A DNA stretch of 64,000 nucleotides from Aradus depressus (taxonomy: Eukaryota > Arthropoda > Insecta > Hemiptera > Aradidae): assembly GCA_963662175.1 (NCBI GenBank), contig OY759218.1:26868051-26932050 (forward strand), in the 5' to 3' direction. The translations under genes were made by a program, and so were the position numbers. Of this stretch, positions 46,677 through 58,800 are shown piece after piece. Under the pieces are notes generated by a model. That model saw only the letters and a program-made list of their open reading frames with translations, was not told where the DNA came from and searched no databases. Numbering within the stretch: position 1 is the stretch's first letter; each line of letters starts with the position of its first letter.

Positions 46677-46846
46677 AAATCGATAAGAGAGGAACAGAGG
46701 CCTCAAACACAGGAGCCAGTCTGCCCATAGACGCTCGTGAGGTAAGATAGGTAGGGAGAAGAGGCGGGGAGGGGAGGGAAGCCGAGGAAGTGACAAGGAG
46801 CCTCCTGCAGGAGGTGCAGTGACAGTGGAAGGTCCCAGCTGGCAGG

Positions 46847-49800
46847 ATGGTTGGATTGGTGCTCCTTGGTATAGCCTTGTTCAATACAGTAGCAGCCAGA
46901 ACTCTAGCCAACATCAGTGCCAAGACAGGCCGTGGTAGCAGTTGGACTGCAGAGGGTCACTTCCTGGGAGCAGCACCCATCCCTCAGCCTCCCTCAGCAC
47001 TTCTTCGGATAGTGGACTCCGGCTGTGATCCTCTTCCTCCACCCTCCCCTTCCCCATGGATAGCTCTCGCTACTTCTGAAGGATGCTCCCTTCACCACAA
47101 AGTTGAAAATGCTGCCAGGATGAATGCCACCGGCATATTAATTCTCGTAGAAAGGGATTCCATAGAAGATGCTCACATTCCGTTATTTCCTCGTAAGTAT
47201 TATTTGTATTTATTTTTTACATCCCCAGCTATAGGAAGTGGTGTAATCGGTAAAAAAAATTCGATGTGCAGTTTTCACCGAAATTTCATATTTTCCGATC
47301 CCCTGAATTCGCAATGACAAAAACATTTCATGTGGGTGTGTGGACATGATGAAACCCGATAGAATGAACGTTATATACATATGTAGTCTCTTACCCACCA
47401 GAGTAAGACACACATTGATTTTCATCCAAATTGGCCAATGAGGTAACTCTTGATAGAATGAACATTTCGACAAGTGGATTTAGTATTCCATAAGTAGAAC
47501 ACCTTCTGATTTTCAGCCTAGTCGGCTCAAGTAAAAGAAGGGTTCAAAAGGAGAGCGCTTAATTTATTATATTATTTGAGTTGTGGAAGTATATTTCCGT
47601 TGAATCACTTTTTCGCTTTGCAGTGATTTTGTTAGACGAGTGCAAATGCAGTTTTCATGAAAAATGAATTAGAGTTCTATACATGAAGCCAAAATACTAA
47701 AACATTTTGCTATATAGCAAAATATTCAGAGTTAATTAGTAATTGTGTACCATGCCCGTGTTTTAATTACAAGGTCATATCGCCTACTACCAGAGCGCTA
47801 TTTCGTCGTTCTAGTAGATTTGAGCCCGACTCCATTGTCCTAAATATTGCCTGCCCAGGTTTATTCACCTAGGGCCCATCCGAAAGATGGCTCAATATTC
47901 CTTCCAGATAAAAAACTTAAGGGCCTAGGCCCGGGTTTCGAACCCACAATCTTGAGCTCAGTAAGAAAGCAAGATACCGGTAAGATAGAGGAGAGCTGGA
48001 ATTATGACTAAACTTTTAAAAGCGGATTTTTTATATAAATCAGCTAGTATGGAAGACAAAAGTTTTTGCGCATCTACCTTCTTCTAAGCTGACTCAAAGT
48101 TCAAAAACGAATAGTCAAATATTTTAGTTTCATCAATAGTTGCCAGCTTGTCTGATTTCGCTCTTTGAAACATATAAACGTTAATAAAAACTCATCTGAG
48201 ATATAACAGACAAATGGCATTACCCAATTCTATCTTTTTATACATTATTTGACAATCACTGAGAATTGGAACAGTGGAGACAATTACATTTACATCCAGG
48301 TATTCGTATTAAAGTGTTATTAAGTAGCAATTATAAATAATTATAAAGCTAGAGGCTGTCGATGGACAGACAGATACACGACCGAAAACATCATTGACCT
48401 ACAAAACCCTAAAAAGTGGTTTATATGCAGAATAAGACTGTGCATATAATTATAATAAAGCTAGCACAGCGAATAACTGTTGAGTACGTATAGTAGAGTC
48501 GGGCTCATTTCCACCAGAGCGGCGGATATGAGCCTTCTGGTAGAAGGTAATATTACATCGCAGTTGAAGTTAGTGTCACAAAAACATAAAGAAATAAAGA
48601 AACTGCCAAAGTCAGCCGAAGATTGAGTTTTCTTTACATAAAACACGGATGTCATAAAAAAATTATACTGAAAAATAAAGAGGAAAGCCTTCACACTTTC
48701 TTCTTCCGTAACTTCATATCCTAACTTGCGTCGAAGTGGGATCATTTGAATTTACTCTGTCCATAACCGGTATGTATCATCGTTTATGTAAATACCTCAC
48801 TTTAACCTGGATCAGAGTGAGAGAGGGAAGTGATCAGGCGAAGGTCGGTAGGTGAAAGCCGCTCGGTCAAGATTAGTTTAGTGTAGGCAGGTAAGGTAGC
48901 TTCCTGGAGTGAGGGCCTTGGGTAAGGACACGTCCTCATCTCGTTACTCAGCTTCAGACAACACCACACTACATCCTAGCCGGAGTGTCTAAGGGACTGT
49001 AAGCCCTACTGCTAGTGAAGTGTATATAGCTGAGGTCCTATCTCTGGAATTGTGTGGAGTGGAGGGGGTCGTTTGACAAACAGATTTAGGTCCGGCTTAA
49101 AGACCTTAATATGGCTTAGAGACCATAGCTCAGGGCAGTCCTACACCCTTACAGTTGAAGACCTTTTCATTCACCCACACAAATTTCACCTTACTTTCTC
49201 TTTTCAGTTTTCTTGTCTTGGCGTACAATGTTTTTGAAATAAATAGTCGATGTCATCTGGGCCAAGTTTGAGCCCGTGTTCAGGTTCGACGCTGGGGACC
49301 AAGCCCTCTGATGGCTCTCCTGGCTTCACCGATATCAGCCTGGTCTCAAGACGTTCCTCCGGCTATCCCGTCCATCATGTTGAGCCTTGTCCCGAGGTCG
49401 GTCACTCTGGTGTTGAGCACCAGGTTTTTCCGCACCAGTGCCCCTACATCTCGCGTACAGAGCCAGTCTCGCTTCTCTTCCTGATGGTGATTTGGGTCAC
49501 TCTGATCAGCAGCTTCTTGAAGTCGCGTTTTCTGGAATGGCTCATCAGCTGGGGACAGATCCATAGCCTCTTCTAAATTTCTTAGACCAACTATGAAAAA
49601 AAGCCAAGTTACTTCTCAGCAACGCCTGGTATCCTGCTAGTTTTCTTGTCTCCCAGTTTCCCGTATTCTCGTTGCCTTGGTAAGTATAAAGGGGCTGAGG
49701 GCTACGGTGAGTGTTGGTGTTGTTTTCACGTGGTCTCTGGGTTGCAGTTGGTGTGTCCTTATCACATGGCTTGAGTACCCTACGTCATCATAGGATTATT

Positions 49801-52800
49801 GTTAATATTACAGACTAACCTTAGGAAACCCTAGAGCAGTCCCTTGTGGGATGCAGTCACGTGCGAGCCTCTCTCCACTCCATTCCCACCCTACCCCTCT
49901 AGGGTATCCATCGTTTCCACATTATCGGCTAGACAATCAACGTTAATGTTCATTCAATAAATTTTCACTTAAAATATGATCTGATTCCATGCAATGAGTA
50001 TCTCATTTTTCCCTCATCCAGTCATTTTAAGAAACTTTTTTTGCATTATACAATTACATATTATTCTAATACTAACATTATTACTTTATGCTGTATTGTC
50101 GGTTTATATTATTTAAATCGTGTTGACTAGTTTTGTCCCGTATATATAATCTTCAACTGGGGCTAGAGCGAAGGGCTTTGGTGGCAAGCAATCACCACGT
50201 GCGTGGGTTCGAATCCCCCCCAATAAAAATTGTTTACATCCCCCCTCCACTGTAACAGCCAATGAGAAACATTTCTACAACGATGGGTGTTGAAAAAAAA
50301 AATTATATATATATATAATTTTGAGGGCGCCGGTAGCTCAGTGGTATGCGTGCTTGACTTCTGAGCTCAAGAACGTGGGTTCGCAACCCGACCGAGGCCC
50401 TTAGTTTATTTTATCTGGGAGGTAAAATAAACTTAAGCACGCCGTCCTTCGGATGGGACGTTAAGCGATGGTCCCGAGCCTGTACGATGTCAGGTACTCG
50501 TTAAAGACCCCTACCCTAGGTGAATAAAAATTTAGGGTAGGCAAAATTTAGGACTCCCACAGTAGAGTCGGGCTCATGTCCACCAGAGTGACGAAAGAGC
50601 GCTCTGGTAGTAGGCGATATGACCTCGTAGTTAAAGCCCGGGCATGAGTCATAAAACCTAACCTAACCTATATATAATTTTTTTTAATTTGTATACGTAT
50701 ATAACGTATCGTTATTATATACGATGTGTGTCGATCATTATTTTTATCACATTATTATTCAAATTATATCGTGTGCATTTCTACCTGCGAGACAAGGTTT
50801 TTACTAGATATTTTGAGGGTAGGAAAAAATCGAGAAAATATTTTTTTTTTTGCAAATTGTTCAAGGTCGGGCATGAGTCACAATAACCAACTAATGTGTA
50901 CGTCAGGGAGGGCGCCGCACAGTGGGACGAAACGGGCGATTCAGTGGACATGGATTTTTCACCCAGTTATTCCTTTATACAAATTTCAATGTGGGTCATA
51001 CTCAATGTATTTTTTCGTGCTGAATCGAATGGTGAAGTGCATTTGGCGATAGGAATGATAGAAAAGAAGCTATACCATACAAATAGAACAATGATCTTTG
51101 ATTTTTGCATAAATAGGTTTATGTTTACTTAAATAGGTAGGTACTTAAGAATTAATAAAAACGCTAATGGCCATAATAGCCGATGCGTTCAAAAAAATAA
51201 ATAAATAAAAATAAATATTTGATTTTCGATTTTTTACTTTTGTTTAATTTTTATATGATTTGTTTAATTTTGTAAACCAATATAAAATACAAAACAAAAG
51301 TGCAAATAGGAACAGATAAAAAAAAAAGTTAAATAAAATCTGTATTTAGCAACTGAAAAAACTTAAGCAATGAAATTAGTAAAATAAGATACCTATCATC
51401 AGATCAGGGGGCTGAAGAAATCCTACGGGAAACTTAAAGGCTCTGTTGAGCCAACCTTCATTTTATGAGAGAAACAATTCTTTCCTATATCCACATTCCA
51501 CCCACTTTTTTTTTTAAATGTCCACAAAATATTTTTAGTTTATTTTTGAGGAGTAATATGTTACGCCTAGAAACATTCGCAGGAGAGATGGTGCGTAAAA
51601 TCTCCTCTCTCCAGAAAACGATCCCATGAGCTCGCTTACTGGAAAAAAAAAATTTTGAATTTTTCATCCATATCGGAGAATTTAAATGAGTCGTCCCACT
51701 GTGCGCCGGTAGCTCAGAGGTAGCGTGCTGGCCTGAGCCCTCTAGTAGTAGGCGATATGACCTGAAGATGAAAAAAAGATTCATCCACAAGTATTATTAG
51801 TGGATGCAGCAATGAAGCAAATATGTCAGTACATAGAAGAGAATGAAGACTGCCAGTTTTCTAAGCAAATCATTGAAATCCATTCATTATACCTGGGTTC
51901 CGTCATTTTTCATTTCTAATGACTAATTGCACTGGACTACTAATACGAGTATGACGAAGCTTCTCCCAACCCGATGCCACTCCTCTGGTTAGCCATTCAT
52001 TATTTATAAAGATTCCCTTTCCTTTGTTCAGTTTTTCATTTATTTTTTATCAAATCTCGAAATGTAAAAAAATATCTAAGACTATAATATTTATTTTTCA
52101 GACAATATAAGTGCAGTGTTAATTTATGAATGGAGAAAGGCGGATCTTCTGAAACTTTTGAAAGAAGGAAGTGAAATCATAGTACATATAACATTTGCCA
52201 ATTGTTGTTTTAATCCACATTCGAAATATAACAGGTACATTTTTCAGCAATTTAATAAGTATATGTTACCACTTTGTACATTTATGAATGTATAAAGTTA
52301 AACAAAATGTCGTTTTTCCATTTAAAGTTTAGTGTTTTATTAAAAAATAACTATTAACATTAATATTCAAAATAAGTAAATACTTACTACCTTTTATTGT
52401 AGTAACCCATCTTGTGACTGGCTGTTGGATCCAATTTCACGATTGTTATTTTAATTTTTTATATTTGTTTTATCTTAATTTCTAGAACATCAACACTTTT
52501 AGTGAGTGTATCCTTCATCTTCTTAATGACTGTAACTTTACTCTGGCTCGTCTTCTACTACGTCCAAAGGTTTAGATATGCTGACACTATGGAAAATTTT
52601 TCTGTAAATATATTTTCAAAAATATCTAAGAAGTATCTCAAAAATGAACTAATAATGATAAAATTTACTTACTGTTTCCAGAGAAAACTTGGCAGTGCTG
52701 CTAGAAAGGCCTTGTCTCAAATTCCAGTGAAACATGTAAAAGTTGAAGATAAGGTATGGCTTTCCAAGTTCTAAATACAGTTTCCACTATAATTTCAATT

Positions 52801-55800
52801 TTTGAAAAATGATACATATTCCTTGACGTGGGGTACCTTAAAAACAATATTTTCGGCAAATTTCAAAATCAATACTGTTTTAAAATACCATTTCGTGTAA
52901 AATATGTGACGAAGAATACATAGGTACATAGTATTAAGGATACACGATGGATAGTTTTACGTTTTTATATTAAATGTTACAATATAAAAAAAAAATGTGA
53001 CTTATTATGGTTTCTGAATTTTCGACAATCATCGACAATTATTAGAGTATTTGAGTGACTGAAAATCAATAGGTTGCTGATATGTAAAGTATAAGGGTAA
53101 TTGTTCAAATAACTACATATGTATGTATATCATTCAACAAACAACAAAAAATTATGATGAGAAACTCAAATTGTTTATTTCTTGATATATTTTCGCTTAT
53201 TATGTACAGTTAATGAAGCAAAAAACAAATATTTAATTATTTTTCCAATATAGTCCGTCACCAAATTTTATATACATACACAAAAATTATAACACGAGGA
53301 ACTCAACAAGGCCACGATCTAGGCAGCCGAAACCTACAAGCACTCTCCATTTTGCTGTCTAGATCGAATTATTACTAAGTCATATATATTCCATTATTTA
53401 ATAATTAATTTAATTTAATTCCAATAATTATTAATTTTATAGGTAGCACTGGCTACACTGCTGGTCTGAAAACAGGGAGCTTATAGTCGTGTTTACGTTC
53501 CCTAGTTATTTTTATACTGTCATTAAACACGTACGTTACATCAGGCTTTGAATTAACTAATGAAATTTCGTGTTAATACATTCATTACAACGTCAGTTAA
53601 TAGAGTTTTTGTGTTAAACCTTCCTCCAAGGGGATCTGTCTGTGAACACGATAACTGCTGATAGAATGAGAGAGAAGTCTTAGGTTGATTTGGCTGAAAA
53701 TCAATAGGTGTCGTCCTTAGAAAGTTCTGGATATACATATAACATTTCGTGTCGATATATTCATTCTATCGGGTGTTATCGTGTTCACAAACAGATTTTT
53801 TTGCATTTTTGGAATCCGGAGGTCATCGCGAAACATACAATTCCGTTGTAAACTCCGCATTGAATTTGTGACCGATTGCATAATTTCCCCTATACTTCGT
53901 ATAGCTGGTGAAATAAAAGTATTTACAATTAATAATCATTGCTAATACATACATCATTTTTAGAATTTAAGTGAATTTTGCCCTTTAAAAAAAAAAAAAA
54001 AAATCACATTTTTGTGTCTTATTATACGCTTTTTAACATTAGTTAATTTGACATGGACAATTGTTTTCTCTTTAGGAGTTGCAGGAGGGTGAATGCTGTG
54101 CTATCTGCATTGAACTTTACAAGAGCGCAGAAGTGATTAGAATTCTACCATGTGGGTAAGTTATAAATTGCATGATTTTAAAGGGTTAAACTGGCGGATA
54201 ATCGCAGGCAAAGATAAGGTTGCTGGCCTGAGAGAGAGATGAAAATTAGAGTTGATCAAGGCTAACGGAGTTAGAGAAGGAACAAAACCTAACGACTAAG
54301 AGAAAAGTTTGTTACTGTAAAACGAGAGTAGGGGAGATTCAGGACGAGGGGTCCTTCGGATGGGACGCTAAGCGATACGTACACTAGGTGAATAAACCTA
54401 GGGTAATCAACATTTACGTAGAGTCGGGCTCATGTCCACCAGAGCGACGAAAGAGCACTCTGGTAGTAGGCGATATGACCTAGTTATTATAAAGCCCGGG
54501 CATGTGTCGCAATGAACTGACTAAAACTAATTATATTATATAATGCACGCCTTAATGTGATCACTTTGGGACCCTGACAAAGTGATCACATTAACCGACT
54601 TCTTAGCTAGTTACAAAGATATGACAAATAAAATAAATTTAAAGAATTGTATTTATGGACGATAATTTCATATCCTAGCAAGGAAAGTACAAGTACTTAC
54701 GAATTTGAACAAACTTGCACAAAGGGACGGGAGAGAAAGAGAAAAACGTAACAATAATACTATAAAATTTCAAGCACTAATTTTGGTTTAGAGAAAAAAC
54801 TACTCTAAATTCGAGTGAAACAAATTAACTTAAATGATAGTGATGAAATCCAAATAATTTTCATTTTCTGTGAAATGATCAAAGCAAAATTCTTTTCTTA
54901 CCAAATACACTTTAGCTGGTTTTTTTTGCACTACTATCACAAATTCAGATTCAAGATTTGACAAGAAGTGCTAGATTTCTGATGAAAGTCTGCAAAAAGA
55001 AACATGGATAAAGTTGGTGAGAAAAGTAATTTTTCTTTGACAATTTTGCTGAAATTAAAAAAAAATTGGATATCAATGCCATCTATTTAACTAATTTGTT
55101 CTATTCGAATAATTAATATTTGAATAGTTGTTTTTTAAAACTATTTTGGTGATTATTAGTATTATTGTTGTTTCATTTTTTTTGAAATTCAGTAACAATA
55201 ATTCTTTCATAGACTTAACATAGTAGTGTTTTTTCTTCCCCGTTTCGTGCAATACTATATTCAACTCCCATGGTAAGTAGCTTTCGATGTTCTCTACCTG
55301 TGTTGCAAGTTTTCTTTAAACTCCGAGTGTTCCACTATTTGCACTTTTGTTGTAAGCAAACAGTAACGTGCCGTCCTCAACTCGCAAGCATCATTATGGT
55401 ATTATAAATATTCTTGTAAATATACAGTTTTTGCGAGCATCTAGTAGCAAATTTCTCGAATTCCATATCTTTTGTTTCCAGTCAGATTCTCACAATATTT
55501 TCTTGTTTTTATCATAATTATAACTTGTTTGGACTGTCGCAAAATCGTATCATAGGCCAGGTTCTAAATTTTAAAATAAAAGAAATGTTTGGGTGAATTT
55601 GTCCTAAATAGTTTATGTTTTCTTATTCCAGGCACGGGTTTCACAAATCCTGTATAGACCCCTGGCTTGTGGAGCACAGAACATGTCCAATGTGCAAATT
55701 GGACATCTTAAGACACTATGGACTGACAGTAAGCATTGAAAGTTCTTTTCTTTTTTTAAATTATATTATAGTTGTTATGAAAATTTGTTATTTAGTTTAC

Positions 55801-58800
55801 AATTAATCTTTCCATATAAACTGCTGAAAGTCTGTTTATCTATTTGTCAGTCTGTGTAGTATGTACTTGACTGGGCATCACGCGAATGTATATTCGCGTA
55901 TATAAAGCTGACACCTGTCTTTACATCAAAAATATCTGTGAAACAAGATTATTTGTCCTACTATTTGTTGATGACATCTAGCCTCTTCAGATGTAGCTCA
56001 AAGAACCACTTCAAAAAACAAATAAAAAGAAAATTCGAGAAAGAAAAAAATAGATAAAATACGAATATATCCGTGTAAGTAATATATAAAAAGTGAAATG
56101 AAGTTCGATGGGTTGATTTTTTTTATTGGACGAATCTTTATTAAACATAATTTTTTTTCAAATGATGATGTTTCAAGAAGTGACCACTCTTTTTGTTTTT
56201 CAATGATTTGTATAAGATTTTATAGATTTTTTTCACAAAATAAGTTTGTGGGGTCCTCTAAAGTGTGAATATGAGCTAGGCAAAATTCATCTTTAGAATT
56301 ACCCATGTGTTAATATTTGAAATTTTTAAGTTGAAAAACTTACTTATTGTGGAAACTAATTATAAATAAAACAAACTTAATTTTTTTGAATATTGTTTAT
56401 TCCACAAGAAATGTAGGTATTCATAAACTATTGGTTTCGGCATTACACTATCGTCAGGTTTAGGTATAAACTAAGACAAGTTCGCAAATTATTTATATAA
56501 GAAATCATACAGGTACGGAAGATTTTTTTTTTTCAGAAAAAAATTGAGAATGTGTTTAACGTTTTTTTTTTCAGAAACGATACATTATTTACCATAGATT
56601 GATGTACATTTCAAGCAGGAGTTTTAAAGAATAAATTCATTCAGTCCGTGCAAATTTTTTAAAAAAACAAATAATCTTCTACGGCGGCCGCGTTGAAACA
56701 CAATCTTAATTTTTTTCTGAAATTAAGTTTGAGATCTATTTTATGCATAAAAATTGGTCTTTCAGCGAAAAAATGTTTTTTACTATGACAGACTTAATTT
56801 TTGAGCGCCGTGTCAACATTTATAAATTATGGTCTGTCAAATGTTAATTAACAAAAATTTCCAGCCAGACCAGTTTTAATAGATAGGGGAGATCTCAAAC
56901 TTCATTTTAAAACAAAAACCAAAGAGGTGTTATGAAGTGTACTTTCATGAAAAAAATAATTTATAAGAAAAGGTCTGTTAGATGTTAATTTACAAAAATT
57001 GTCAACCAGACAATGTTTTCCAAGCATTTTCACCTTTCAAATTTGAGGTGTTCGATGGGGTACCTTTTTATGGGAGCTTGGACTAGTAGGTTAAGGAGGG
57101 GTTGGAGTTTCAACTAGGAAATCCCTAGTTGGGTTTAGTTTTACTACTGTTATTGAAAAGAAGGGAAGAGTTAGTTATGCCCGGGCTTTACCTACGAGGT
57201 CAAATTCCCTACTACCAGAGCGCTCTTTCGTCGCTCTGGTGGGCATGAACCCGACTTTACTGGGGAGTCTTAAATTTTGCCTACCTAGGTTTAGTTACTT
57301 AGAGTATGGATCTTTAATGGCTACCTCATCTTATAGGCTCGAGACCATCGCTTAACATCTCATCCGAAAGAAAGCGTGCTCAAGGTTTTTTTACCTTCCA
57401 GATAAAAAACCTAAGGTCCTCGGCCGGGTTGGAATGGAATTCTAGAACAAACAAGTTCGCAACTGTAAATGCGGGGATTTCCTAGTTGAAAGTCTAACCC
57501 CTTCCGTACCTGTATGATGTACTCATATTAATGATTTGCAAACTTGTGTTAGTTTATAACTAAACCTGACGATAGTGTAATGCCGAAAACAATAGTTTAT
57601 GCATACATTTCTTGTGGAATAAACAATATTTAAAAAAAACTAAGTTTGTTTTATTTATTATAAGTTTCCACAATAAGTACGTTTTTAAACTTAGAAGTTG
57701 ATATAATGAAGTCCTGTTATGGCCACATAAGATATTTTTTTCTTTTTATGAGCACATAAGTTAGATAATGATTAATAGAGTCGACAGTATCTTTTCATTT
57801 TAGAAGGAAATCGAGGTTCTGTCGTGTAAAAGAAAATGCAAAATTTCATATTTGAAGTCAAAACCCAATGAGGACATAACCTGTGAAATTTCAACGATAT
57901 CGGCTGATGGGAAGGGGAGTTCAGGACAGGGGGCTCAATTCAAAAACCCTCATAACTGCTTATGTAATGAATTTAATGACACAAAATTTAGTATGCGAAT
58001 TTAGGAGCCACTACGTAAGTCAACTGTTGAATATTAGCGCAAATGGTCGACTGGTTTTGGTGATTCACCGACGACTTTTTTTTACGTTCTACTGGTCACA
58101 AACTCACAACACCTTCACCACACACATCCAACTCAAGTCATTATAAGGCCCTGAAGAAGGAAATAAATAGTTTTCGAAACGTTGGCCAAATTTTGCATTT
58201 TCTTTTACAGGACAGAACCTCGATTTCCTTCTACATACATACAGAGTATATATATATTTTTGGTGTTTTATTTTTTGTGAGGTTCTGTGAATTATTTCTC
58301 CTTCTCAGTTTTTATAAATTTAATTATTCAGTGTCTGTTTTCTTTCGAAATTTGTGATTTATGTAATATATTTTGTATTTTGTACTAAATTTTGTTTGTA
58401 GAGTCCAGACCCATTTTTAAAGAAACATATGTTTGAACAAATAAAGTGTCATTCATTCATATGATTCAATGAATTATTTGTTCTAATGAATTATCTGTCT
58501 AATAAGTTTACAGGAAGTCAGGAGAGTATTTTGCAGATGGACATGGATGACACGAACAGCGTCCTGGAAATCTTAGAAGAAGAGCCACCGTCGACCCAGA
58601 CCATTGTCATTAGTGTGGAGGTTAGCCGAGAAATTTTTACATTTTTTTTTTATTTATCTTTAGTAGAAAAAGGGAAAATAAAGCCAAATTCTAAGTTTGA
58701 AAATGACTACTAACTTGCTACTAAGAAATATGCTAAGTAGTTAGGGGTAGATATTGGCAACTGACATGTCTAGTTAATTGTAATAGGCTCAAATGTCATT

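Noticed and set aside
48960..49025. Possible Helitron end (actgctagtg)
   Set aside because: There is no hairpin of the expected kind directly before CTAG and no matching TC start nearby.
50159..50228. Candidate tRNA gene with a good B box
   Set aside because: I could not fold a D arm or matching acceptor stem; reported only as a tRNA-like relic.
57883..58146. Open frame within ligase intron 6, and its twin at 59607-59873
   Set aside because: Both are translations of the same non-coding dispersed block; the frames are not conserved between copies beyond the DNA similarity.
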